The notes below the pieces were generated by a model. It ran no database searches. It had not been told where the DNA came from and saw only the letters and a program-made list of their open reading frames with translations. Source: an uncultured Anaeroplasmataceae bacterium (GTDB lineage: Bacteria; Bacillota_I; Bacilli_A; Acholeplasmatales; Anaeroplasmataceae). Taken from it: a DNA stretch of 64,000 nucleotides. Both the position numbers and the translations under genes were made by a program. This document shows, in pieces, positions 1-8,022 of this stretch. How positions within the stretch are numbered: the stretch's first letter is position 1; the number at the start of each line of letters is the position of its first letter. The stretch spans positions 25,310 through 89,309 of the forward strand of contig CANQBD010000003.1 in assembly GCA_947589245.1 (NCBI GenBank), in the 5' to 3' direction.

Positions 1-2598
1 TAAATTTATACAATTTGAAAAGGCGTATGCACCTATTTCAGTTAAACCATTATCTATAATAACACTTGCTAAATTTGAACAATAATAAAATGCACCATAA
101 CCTATTTTTTTAACACTGCTAGGAATATGAATGGATTTCAAATTATTAAAACTAAAAAATTGCCAATCTCCAATATCAGTGACTGTGGATGGAATCTCTA
201 TCTCTTCAATTTCTTGTAAGTTATCAAAATTGTCTTTCATGTAAATATGATCAGCATAATTCATTGGATTTGATGTTGAGTTTTGAGCATCAAAAGATAT
301 ATTACACCAATCTTCTATAGTTCCATCATAATATACTATATCTAATGCGCTACATTTATAAAATGCACGATAGCCTATTTTTTTGATTGTATTTGGAATC
401 GTTATGCTTCTAAAACTAGAATCTTCAAAAGCATAGGCTCCAATATCATAAACTTTCTCGTTTATATATTTCGGTAATTCTATATCTTTTTCTTGACCTA
501 TATATCCTGTCAAAGTATAATTTTCATCTTTATTAAAAAATACTAACCCATTACTATTAAAGAAACTACTATCAGTTAAAACATCATATATAGTTTTGGC
601 ATTTAATCCAATAGAGCCATTATCTTCACTACCAATCTGAATATTCAAACTAGAAAAGTTATATATTTCCAATAATTGATAACAATTCATAAAAGCTCCA
701 TAATCTATTTTAGTTATATTGGCAGGTATCTTTATAGATTTCAATTGATCAAATCCATAAAATTGCCAAGTCCCAATCTTATCTATCGTTGTCGGCAATT
801 CTATATTAGTTACTTCTTCCCACGACCCATTATTATTTTTCATATAACAATGTCGGGCAAAATTCATCGGATTTGAACTTGACCACTGCTCATCAAAGAC
901 TATATTACACCAAGATTCTATGTTTCCGGCATAATAAACATTTTTAAGATTACTGCAACCTGAAAAACATTTAAGACCTGTTTTCTTTAAAGATTTAGGC
1001 AATAAAATTGTATTTAGTCCACTACAATTAGCAAAAGCATTATCACCAATAATTTCAATACCTTCCCTAATTTCAATCTTTTCCAAATTAATAAAATACT
1101 CAAAAATATTGCTTGGAATACTATCTCCACCAGATATTATAATCTCGTTGATTGTGAGTGTATCATCTGAATCAGCTTTTTCGTTCGGTATTGCAGAAAT
1201 ACCATATACTGGAATTTGAACTTTTCGCAAACCATAACATTCTAAGAAAGCATTTTTTTCAATTTGGGTAACACCTTCTAATATATATAAATTTTCTATA
1301 TTCATACACATTGCAAATGCATCATCTTTGATATAACCACCTCTAATACTTACATCTTTTAATTTTGTAGGAACATAATCACTATTTTTTTCAAAAGTAT
1401 CTGCACCAAAAATATATCCAAAATGTGTGTTTTCAGAATTACTTAAACTTTCTCCCGTGAATGGTAAAGAAATACTATGTAAATTAGAACAGTTAATAAA
1501 AGCAGCTTTGCCAATACTTGTTACACTATCAGGAATTACAATGTCTTGTAGACTAGAACAATAACCAAATGCACTTTTTTTAATATTTGTGATATTATTG
1601 GATAAGTTAATTGATTTCAAATTGTTAAATCCATAAAATTGATATTCCCCTATTTCTGTTATTGTATTAGAAATATTTATATTTAAAACTTCTTCCCAAA
1701 TCATATCGGTATTCTCTAAATAAAAATGATTAGAAGTGGTAGAAGAAAAAATATTGCTTTCAAATTTTATATTACACCAATCTTCTATGGTTCCTTTATA
1801 ATAAATACTATCTAATTTTTCACAAGATAAAAAGGCTTTAAAATCAATTTTTTTCACAGAAGAAAACATTTTAATACTTGCAAGGTTCAAACAATCCTTA
1901 AATGAATTTTCACCAATTTCTTCAACATTTTCGGGAATCTCTATATAGCATATGTTTGAACACCCTTCAAATGCTGATGAACCTATTATTTGTAAAGATG
2001 CAGGAAGTACAACATTAATAAGATTGGAACAACCATAAAAAGTTTTAGATTGAATTTCATTTATTTTGCCTAAGATAGTTACATTTTTTAAACTTAAACA
2101 CTCTGATAATGCTGATCTACCTATCGTTTTGATATTTGATTGAATAACAACGCTATTTATATCAGTTTTTTCAAAAGCAAATTCTTTTATTGCTGTTACA
2201 GGTAGATTGTTATAATAGTTTGGTACAATTATATCACTATCTAGAGCAGTTCCTATGCCTTCTACAGAATAACTTTCTCTATCATTATTTAGTTCATAGG
2301 CTAGTCCTTTTGTATATATTTCATTAGTATATATTTTTTCTTTATCTTTATATCCACAAGTATTACAAGTTCTTTCTCTTTCACCTTCTTCTGTCGCAGT
2401 TTCATTTTTTATCACCACCCAATCACCATAATTATGAGGAGTTTTTTCACTTTTTTCCCCACAAGAGCATTCTTCCCAATGATTTGTTTCATCATTGTTG
2501 TAAGAAAAAGAATGGGAATGACTATTTCCACAACTAGAACAAATTATCAATAATATTAAGCAAGGTATAGTCGTAATTAAAAAATTAATCCTTTTCAT
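1..2598 (-). CDS. BspA-like leucine-rich-repeat surface lipoprotein (C-terminus outside window)
   Basis: An open frame runs from ATG at 2598 to the left edge of the window with no stop, giving at least 866 residues. The first 23 residues are a lipoprotein signal ending in a lipobox (ICSSC), so the protein should be anchored outside the membrane. A short His/Cys section follows (HWEECSCG, RTCNTCGY), the same ribbon-like module found in the neighbouring lipoproteins. The rest is a chain of BspA/Treponema-type leucine-rich repeats (LRR_5 family), with units such as IGxxAFxxCSNL and a recurrent YYxGTIEDWCNI variant near 320, 905 and 1765. In this family such proteins serve in adhesion or host binding; the ligand here is unknown. 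The start has a GGTGG site and sits 2 bp after the stop of the upstream gene, so the two are co-transcribed. Frame and phase were read by eye at several points. Confidence 0.85.
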   Translation of the reverse strand, partial: MKRINFLITTIPCLILLIICSSCGNSHSHSFSYNNDETNHWEECSCGEKSEKTPHNYGDWVVIKNETATEEGERERTCNTCGYKDKEKIYTNEIYTKGLAYELNNDRESYSVEGIGTALDSDIIVPNYYNNLPVTAIKEFAFEKTDINSVVIQSNIKTIGRSALSECLSLKNVTILGKINEIQSKTFYGCSNLINVVLPASLQIIGSSAFEGCSNICYIEIPENVEEIGENSFKDCLNLASIKMFSSVKKIDFKAFLSCEKLDSIYYKGTIEDWCNIKFESNIFSSTTSNHFYLENTDMIWEEVLNINISNTITEIGEYQFYGFNNLKSINLSNNITNIKKSAFGYCSSLQDIVIPDSVTSIGKAAFINCSNLHSISLPFTGESLSNSENTHFGYIFGADTFEKNSDYVPTKLKDVSIRGGYIKDDAFAMCMNIENLYILEGVTQIEKNAFLECYGLRKVQIPVYGISAIPNEKADSDDTLTINEIIISGGDSIPSNIFEYFINLEKIEIREGIEIIGDNAFANCSGLNTILLPKSLKKTGLKCFSGCSNLKNVYYAGNIESWCNIVFDEQWSSSNPMNFARHCYMKNNNGSWEEVTNIELPTTIDKIGTWQFYGFDQLKSIKIPANITKIDYGAFMNCYQLLEIYNFSSLNIQIGSEDNGSIGLNAKTIYDVLTDSSFFNSNGLVFFNKDENYTLTGYIGQEKDIELPKYINEKVYDIGAYAFEDSSFRSITIPNTIKKIGYRAFYKCSALDIVYYDGTIEDWCNISFDAQNSTSNPMNYADHIYMKDNFDNLQEIEEIEIPSTVTDIGDWQFFSFNNLKSIHIPSSVKKIGYGAFYYCSNLASVIIDNGLTEIGAYAFSNCINL

Positions 2599-2600
2599 AT

Positions 2601-5600
2601 TTATTCTTCCACCTTATTCATTGTTTTACCATCTATACCATTTTTACCATTTGTGCCAAACCAAGGACCATTGTTATATAACCAACAACTTTTATTAGGG
2701 TTACCTTTTTTTCCGCCAGCTCCAGCAGAACCACCTGTCAATTTAACTTGGTACTGACTTGTAACATAGTTACTATATCTGATTGCATCGCCACCATTAC
2801 CGCCAGCTCCACCATCACCGCCGGAAAATAAAGCCATATGATTGTGAGATGGATACAACTCAAATTTACCAGTTGCTTCGCCACCTTTTCCACCATTTCC
2901 ACCATTACCACCTGTAACACTAATAATAAAAGCATTAGCTCCAAAGTAGATATTGTGACCTACTATAGCGATTCCACCAGCTCCACCATCTTTACCTTTT
3001 CTTTGCCAGCACTCAGTATTCTTGTTCATTTCAGAAGTTACACCATTGGCACCATTAACTCCATTACCACCGATTATAGAAAAAATATCTTCAGTGTAAT
3101 TATTTATCTCTAAATCATAAGCTTCTATAGCATTCTGGCCAGATTCACCTGAACTAGAGCCGTTTGCACCTTTTATAATTACTTTTTCACCATAAGCATT
3201 AATTGTTAGCAGACATTCACTATTTGTTTTAATTGTTGTAGTTTTTGCCATACCATTTGTTACAAAAGTGTGTAAATTTAGTACAAAAAGTTTATCTTTT
3301 CTATCTTCTAATTCAATAGCTATATTATATTCTCTTGATATTCTTCCATAAATTGTCAATGATTGGTATCCATTAGGAATAATTAACTTATAAGTTTGCT
3401 TAGATTGAGCCTCAGAGTCATTTAAAAAAGAAATAACTAAATCATATAATTTTGAATTATCTTGATATATAATTTTAACATCTTGAGCAGTTATAGTCGA
3501 ATTTTCACTTTGTTTCAATTCTTCTATCCCAAATATAATTTTTTTTCTATAGTTTAAAATTGTATCAAATGAGATAGGATTCTCTTCAGCAAATAATTGT
3601 AAATGTAAATCGTTAGGATTTAATGTCTCCACATTTTTAGGATCACTTTGAACTATTTTCATTAAATGGTCATAAAGTGTTCTATCTATCCACTCTAATG
3701 CATTAATAATGGATAATGATTTAAGCTTGGTAAAATTATCAAAAATTTTAGATGGATCATTTAATGAATCAGAAGAGCTAGAACTATATACAATATTTCT
3801 ACAGTCATTAAAAGATAATTCCTCTAAATTACTTAATGGGGATGTCTGTAAATTTGATATATCAGCCAAAGACTTTAATTTATTAAAAGTTAATTTTTTC
3901 AAATTACTCATATTTACAAACTCAGGTAAAATAACAATATTATCAAGGTTAGACATATTTAAAATCTCTAGATTGTTTTCAGCACCTAATTTGATAAAAT
4001 AATTTGATAATCCAGCTTGAGTTATCTTTTTATTGCTTGAAATATCTAAATCTTTTAAGTTGATGAATTTAGTTAAATCCAATAAGTCATTATCAGTTAA
4101 ATTACAATTTTCTAGAATTAATTTTTTTAATGTGGTTGAAGTAGGAAATTTATTAATTTTTCCTATTGTTTCTTCCTGCTTAAATTGTCCATTCAAAGAT
4201 ATTCCTGATAAATTGACAGTCTCTAAATCTGTAATATATTTTAAAGAATAAAAAGATGACATATCAGATAAATTTGCATTGTTGCTCAAATCAATATTCT
4301 TTAAATTCCAAAGACTTATCAAACTATCAATTGTTTTTGCATTTATTTTATTAGATCCAATATTTAACTCTTTAAGTGAGGTCAAATTAGCAATTGGACT
4401 CAAATCTGCAATACTATTATTATTCAAGTTTAGATATTCTAATTTTCTTAATCTTCTTAAAGATTCAACTGAATTTGAATCCGTTACAGTATTAATTGAA
4501 TTTGATGAAGCATCCAAATATACTAAATTTTTGTTTTCATTTAAGACATCTAAATTATGAATATTATTGTTAGATATATCTAAATAAACTAGTTGTTTTA
4601 AAGTTGGTAAAATATTTCTAATATATTCTTCATCTAATCCATTATTACTTATGTCTAATTTTTTCAAACCTATCAAATACTTAATTCCCAAAACATAGTT
4701 CATTTCATTGTTATTTTTGAAATGTTCACTTAAATATAATTCTTCAACCAATGATAGTTCATATTCTGTTATTACATCAACTTGCACACCCTTATCTATT
4801 AAAATCTTTCTGATTTGCGCTCCTAATTGACCAGCATTGATGTCAAATTCAATATTTTCAGATAATAATTTTTCATTTTTATAAAAAAGATTAAATTCAC
4901 CAGAACTTATTAAGCCTACAACATCCAAGGACATATCATCATTTAATATAATAATGTTACTTAATTCTTCACCATCTAAAGAATATATTTTCATTGTGAT
5001 ATCTTCATCTGGATTAAGTTCTAATTGATAGTGGGCACCAAAATTCATAGGCAACACATTCATAGGATTAAAGTTGGCCTTAATGGAACCAAATACCAAA
5101 CTAGGATTACTAATAGAAATTTTATAATTAGGTCTAACATCTAGATTTGATTTGACATTTTGATAATCCGTATCCCAATCAACAAAAGTATAAGAAATAT
5201 TATTGACTATCTTTGAAGGATATTCCTGATCAAAAGTAGCAGTTTCTCCATAGCCTACAATTTGTGTCAAAATGATATTGCCATCGAAATCATAAAATGA
5301 AACAGTAAAAGTTTGTTTTTCATATTTTCCATAAAAATATATATCATTTTGGTCTAAATTATATTCACAAGTAGCATTAAGTATAGAATAGTTATCATAA
5401 TATTTTCCATTTTTATCAGCATATTGAACTTTACCATCCTCATCAAACCATCCCATAAAATCAAAGCCCTCTTTTGGATTAATTATTGGAAAAGCAGGAA
5501 GTTCGTTTTCAAATTCAATGCTCTGCATTAATATTTCTTTTTCATCTATAATATAATGAAGATTATATTTATTTTTCTTCCAACGCAATTCTAAATACTG

Positions 5601-6236
5601 ACCAGCATTTATAGAAATGGCTGAAAGTCTTTTACCAGCACCATCAAAATACTCGCTATCATTTTCCACATCAAATACACCTAAACAAGTATATCCTTTC
5701 CGAGTAGTTAGTTCTATAGGCAAAGCCATAGTATTTATATCAAAATATAGATTTTCTAAAAAGAATACTTTCATTTTACATTTTACACATATACCATTAG
5801 AAAAAGTATGCTCCTCAAAGCCACTTTTTTCGGTTATGTGATCACAAATAGCTGGATGCCAATGTCCCGTATTATCATATACAAAATCTTCTGAAAAAAC
5901 ATGTTTGTGTTCTAATTTATCAATACTACTGCTTTCTTCATATCCACAAACAGAACATACGCGTTTTTTTAAACCGGAAGCTTCTTCAGTAGGTTCTTTT
6001 GTTGTTATCCAACTTCCGAAAATATGATTTTCTTCATTACTTTTTGCTCCACACGAACACTCATTCCAATGTTTTGTCTCATTATACTTTGTTATAGTAT
6101 AGAAATGGGTATTATGAACCGGTGGCATATCATCATATTCGTATGATGCAGTATCTTCATATCCACATGAGCCCAAAATTATTGTAAACACAAATAAAGA
6201 AGCAATACTAAATATCTTTATCATTCTTTTGAACAT
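2601..6236 (-). CDS. Internalin-like LRR lipoprotein with InlB-type repeats and a glycine-rich C-terminus
   Basis: 1211 residues. Residues 1-24 are a lipoprotein signal (IILGSC, Cys24). A region of about 130 residues follows with paired Cys motifs (CSCG, CSVCG, CVKC) and His-rich HWNE/GHWHP segments, probably small metal- or disulfide-stabilised modules. Two or three InlB B-repeat-like units follow (GFDFMGWFDEDG, SYTFVDWDTD). The middle holds ordinary 22-residue leucine-rich repeats (LEYLNLNNNSIADLSPIANL), as in internalins. The last ~170 residues are an irregular Gly-X-X-rich segment (GGNGGNGGKGG, GGDGGAGGNGG) resembling a collagen-like or PE_PGRS-like stalk. There is no LPXTG motif, so anchoring is by lipid. 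The start is preceded by GAGGAG. The role is probably adhesion or binding of glycans or proteins at the surface; the ligand is unknown. Confidence 0.85.
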   Translation of the reverse strand: MFKRMIKIFSIASLFVFTIILGSCGYEDTASYEYDDMPPVHNTHFYTITKYNETKHWNECSCGAKSNEENHIFGSWITTKEPTEEASGLKKRVCSVCGYEESSSIDKLEHKHVFSEDFVYDNTGHWHPAICDHITEKSGFEEHTFSNGICVKCKMKVFFLENLYFDINTMALPIELTTRKGYTCLGVFDVENDSEYFDGAGKRLSAISINAGQYLELRWKKNKYNLHYIIDEKEILMQSIEFENELPAFPIINPKEGFDFMGWFDEDGKVQYADKNGKYYDNYSILNATCEYNLDQNDIYFYGKYEKQTFTVSFYDFDGNIILTQIVGYGETATFDQEYPSKIVNNISYTFVDWDTDYQNVKSNLDVRPNYKISISNPSLVFGSIKANFNPMNVLPMNFGAHYQLELNPDEDITMKIYSLDGEELSNIIILNDDMSLDVVGLISSGEFNLFYKNEKLLSENIEFDINAGQLGAQIRKILIDKGVQVDVITEYELSLVEELYLSEHFKNNNEMNYVLGIKYLIGLKKLDISNNGLDEEYIRNILPTLKQLVYLDISNNNIHNLDVLNENKNLVYLDASSNSINTVTDSNSVESLRRLRKLEYLNLNNNSIADLSPIANLTSLKELNIGSNKINAKTIDSLISLWNLKNIDLSNNANLSDMSSFYSLKYITDLETVNLSGISLNGQFKQEETIGKINKFPTSTTLKKLILENCNLTDNDLLDLTKFINLKDLDISSNKKITQAGLSNYFIKLGAENNLEILNMSNLDNIVILPEFVNMSNLKKLTFNKLKSLADISNLQTSPLSNLEELSFNDCRNIVYSSSSSDSLNDPSKIFDNFTKLKSLSIINALEWIDRTLYDHLMKIVQSDPKNVETLNPNDLHLQLFAEENPISFDTILNYRKKIIFGIEELKQSENSTITAQDVKIIYQDNSKLYDLVISFLNDSEAQSKQTYKLIIPNGYQSLTIYGRISREYNIAIELEDRKDKLFVLNLHTFVTNGMAKTTTIKTNSECLLTINAYGEKVIIKGANGSSSGESGQNAIEAYDLEINNYTEDIFSIIGGNGVNGANGVTSEMNKNTECWQRKGKDGGAGGIAIVGHNIYFGANAFIISVTGGNGGNGGKGGEATGKFELYPSHNHMALFSGGDGGAGGNGGDAIRYSNYVTSQYQVKLTGGSAGAGGKKGNPNKSCWLYNNGPWFGTNGKNGIDGKTMNKVEE

Positions 6237-6555
6237 CTCTAACTCCTCTTTTCTTTTTAAATACCTATTATTTTTATATAGCTAGGCAAATAGTAAATTA
6301 ATTTCATATCGGGAATTTTGTACCTCAAAATTTAGGATTAAATTGGATTTTATTAGCTTTACTAACTAGTCTATTAAATTAACTAAAAGCTAATCTAATT
6401 TTTTTATTAATAAACAATTTTAACCACTAAATATTTTGTTGATAGTTCTAACATTCCTTCCATTTATAACTAATATATATTAATATATTAGAATAATCTG
6501 AAAACTACAATAAAAGTGTAAAAAATGACATTATATATGTAAAAATTATCATAAT
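6237..6555. other. Intergenic region upstream of the LRR lipoprotein unit
   Basis: About 320 bases without a gene. It must contain the minus-strand promoter of the 6236-to-1 unit, because the upstream unit ends at a terminator at 6556-6608, but I could not pick a convincing -35/-10 pair. It contains one copy of a ~40-bp sequence (6312-6354) that recurs at 55902-55943, and a loose inverted repeat (TTAGCTTT near 6354, AAAGCTAA near 6392). Confidence 0.6.
6312..6354 (+). repeat. Copy A of a ~40-bp dispersed repeat
   Basis: From the GGAATTT at 6312 the sequence matches the reverse complement of 55943-55902 with only a few mismatches. The core ACCTCAAAATTTAGGATTAA at 6322-6341, and four bases beyond it, are identical. 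Here the copy is intergenic; the other copy lies at the break point of a truncated methyltransferase gene. It may be the end of a mobile element, but no transposase is linked to it. Confidence 0.7.
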
Positions 6556-6608
6556 AAAAAGGCTATGGAATCTAGATTTCAAAATTCTAGAATACCATAA
6601 CCTTTTTT
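6556..6608 (-). terminator. Intrinsic terminator of the three-gene lipoprotein operon
   Basis: A long inverted repeat (AAAAAGGCTATGG...TCTAGA on one arm, TCTAGA...CCATAACCTTTTTT on the other) forms a ~20-bp stem. On the minus strand it is followed by a T-run (CCTTTTTATT). It sits about 20 bp downstream of the stop at 6627. Confidence 0.85.
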
Positions 6609-6626
6609 AAAAAGTTTATTACTATA

Positions 6627-8012
6627 TCATAATGGAATAGCTGATAATAAATCAATAATTATGTATTCATCATAAATATTTGATGTGGCAGTTGAAAATA
6701 AGACACCGCCACTTTCTTTGGTATCTTTTGTAAAAATAAATTTAAAAGAATCACCTTTCTCAAATGATTCAGTAAATAACATATGAGTCACATCTAATTC
6801 AAGAATGTATGAAGCCTTACAAGTAAATTCATGCTTTTCATTTTTTACTACCTCAATATAGTCATCACACTTAACATTTTGTAAATCATAATTTCCTCTA
6901 AAACCAAAAGATATCGAAATATTAGCTTTTGCTATAAAAATCAGCGCTGATGAAGAGCCAGAAGCTGTATTTGTGGACTGAAAACTATTATTATTCATAA
7001 TAAATGGATATGTTTCATCATTATATATTTGATATAGAGGATTATCAACCAATAATTTAACACCACTATTTTCACTTACAATTCCACATCTTGTACAAAT
7101 TCCTTCTCTAAATAAATGACCTAATTTTGTATTTCTCGTTTCTTCATAATCACAATTAGTACAATGACGCCATTCACTCCCACCTTCACAAGATGACTTT
7201 TCAACTTCAATCCAATTAGTTAAATTGTGCCCCGTTTTTTCTATTATTTCAATATAAGTATGTGAATTATCATTAGCACAAGTATATTTTAGATAACCAT
7301 TCGTTGTACATGTTGCAGCCTTTTGCTCTGATAATACATAATCATGAGAAAGCTTTGCTAATTCTTCAATATAGGAATGATTATGGTCATATTCACAAAC
7401 ATATTCTACTATCCCACTTTCACTACAGGTAGGTAATTTAATAATATTCGCTACATATTTGTGACCATGACAATCTAAAGGACGTTCTTCATAATAGCTA
7501 CAATTAGCACAGAACCTAATACTTTTGCCAGCTTCCTCACAACTAGCTTCTATAGCTGTGTACCACTCCTGCATCACATGTCCTTTGGGAGCTATTTCGC
7601 TTGTATAAAAATGATCTGGATTGTTGCTGCAAATATATTTAATGAGACCAGGCTCCTCACACGTAGCTTCTTTAATAATTTGTTGTTGATAATTATGACC
7701 AATAGAATTAATGGGCTCTGTTTCTTTAAAATCGCACATCAGACAAGTTCTTTCTCGCAAGCCTTCACTTTCACATCCAGGACTTACAATTTCACGCCAA
7801 ATCGAAAAATGGTGACCTAAAGCTGCCACGTAATTGTCATTATATTGATAATCACAGCTAACGCATTGATAGTTTGTATAGCCATCTTTGACACATGTAG
7901 GCAAGTAAATTGTTGACTTAAATTCATGTTCATGCGGACTTATAGCAGTATTACAACTTACCATTATGCAAATTATAAACCAGAATAATAATATCATTAA
8001 TATTTTTTTCAT
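6627..8012 (-). CDS. Lipoprotein made of seven CxxC ribbon-type repeats
   Basis: 461 residues. A lipoprotein signal ends at Cys20 (IMVSC). About seven tandem units of ~40 residues follow, roughly residues 25-310, each with the scheme (A/P)xCxxxGxxxYxCxxC...xxGH; the CxxC becomes CSNNPDH or CEYDHNH in alternate units. An eighth partial unit (GICTRCG) precedes a ~135-residue C-terminal domain of unknown fold, possibly a beta-sandwich. Such repeats are common in surface proteins of gut Bacillota; whether they bind zinc is not established. It is the last gene of the 12473-to-6627 operon, 10 bp after the stop of the gene before it. It may be a spacer or scaffold protein of the same surface assembly. 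No enzymatic motif is visible. Confidence 0.8.
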   Translation of the reverse strand: MKKILMILLFWFIICIMVSCNTAISPHEHEFKSTIYLPTCVKDGYTNYQCVSCDYQYNDNYVAALGHHFSIWREIVSPGCESEGLRERTCLMCDFKETEPINSIGHNYQQQIIKEATCEEPGLIKYICSNNPDHFYTSEIAPKGHVMQEWYTAIEASCEEAGKSIRFCANCSYYEERPLDCHGHKYVANIIKLPTCSESGIVEYVCEYDHNHSYIEELAKLSHDYVLSEQKAATCTTNGYLKYTCANDNSHTYIEIIEKTGHNLTNWIEVEKSSCEGGSEWRHCTNCDYEETRNTKLGHLFREGICTRCGIVSENSGVKLLVDNPLYQIYNDETYPFIMNNNSFQSTNTASGSSSALIFIAKANISISFGFRGNYDLQNVKCDDYIEVVKNEKHEFTCKASYILELDVTHMLFTESFEKGDSFKFIFTKDTKESGGVLFSTATSNIYDEYIIIDLLSAIPL

Positions 8013-8022
8013 AGCTAAACTC

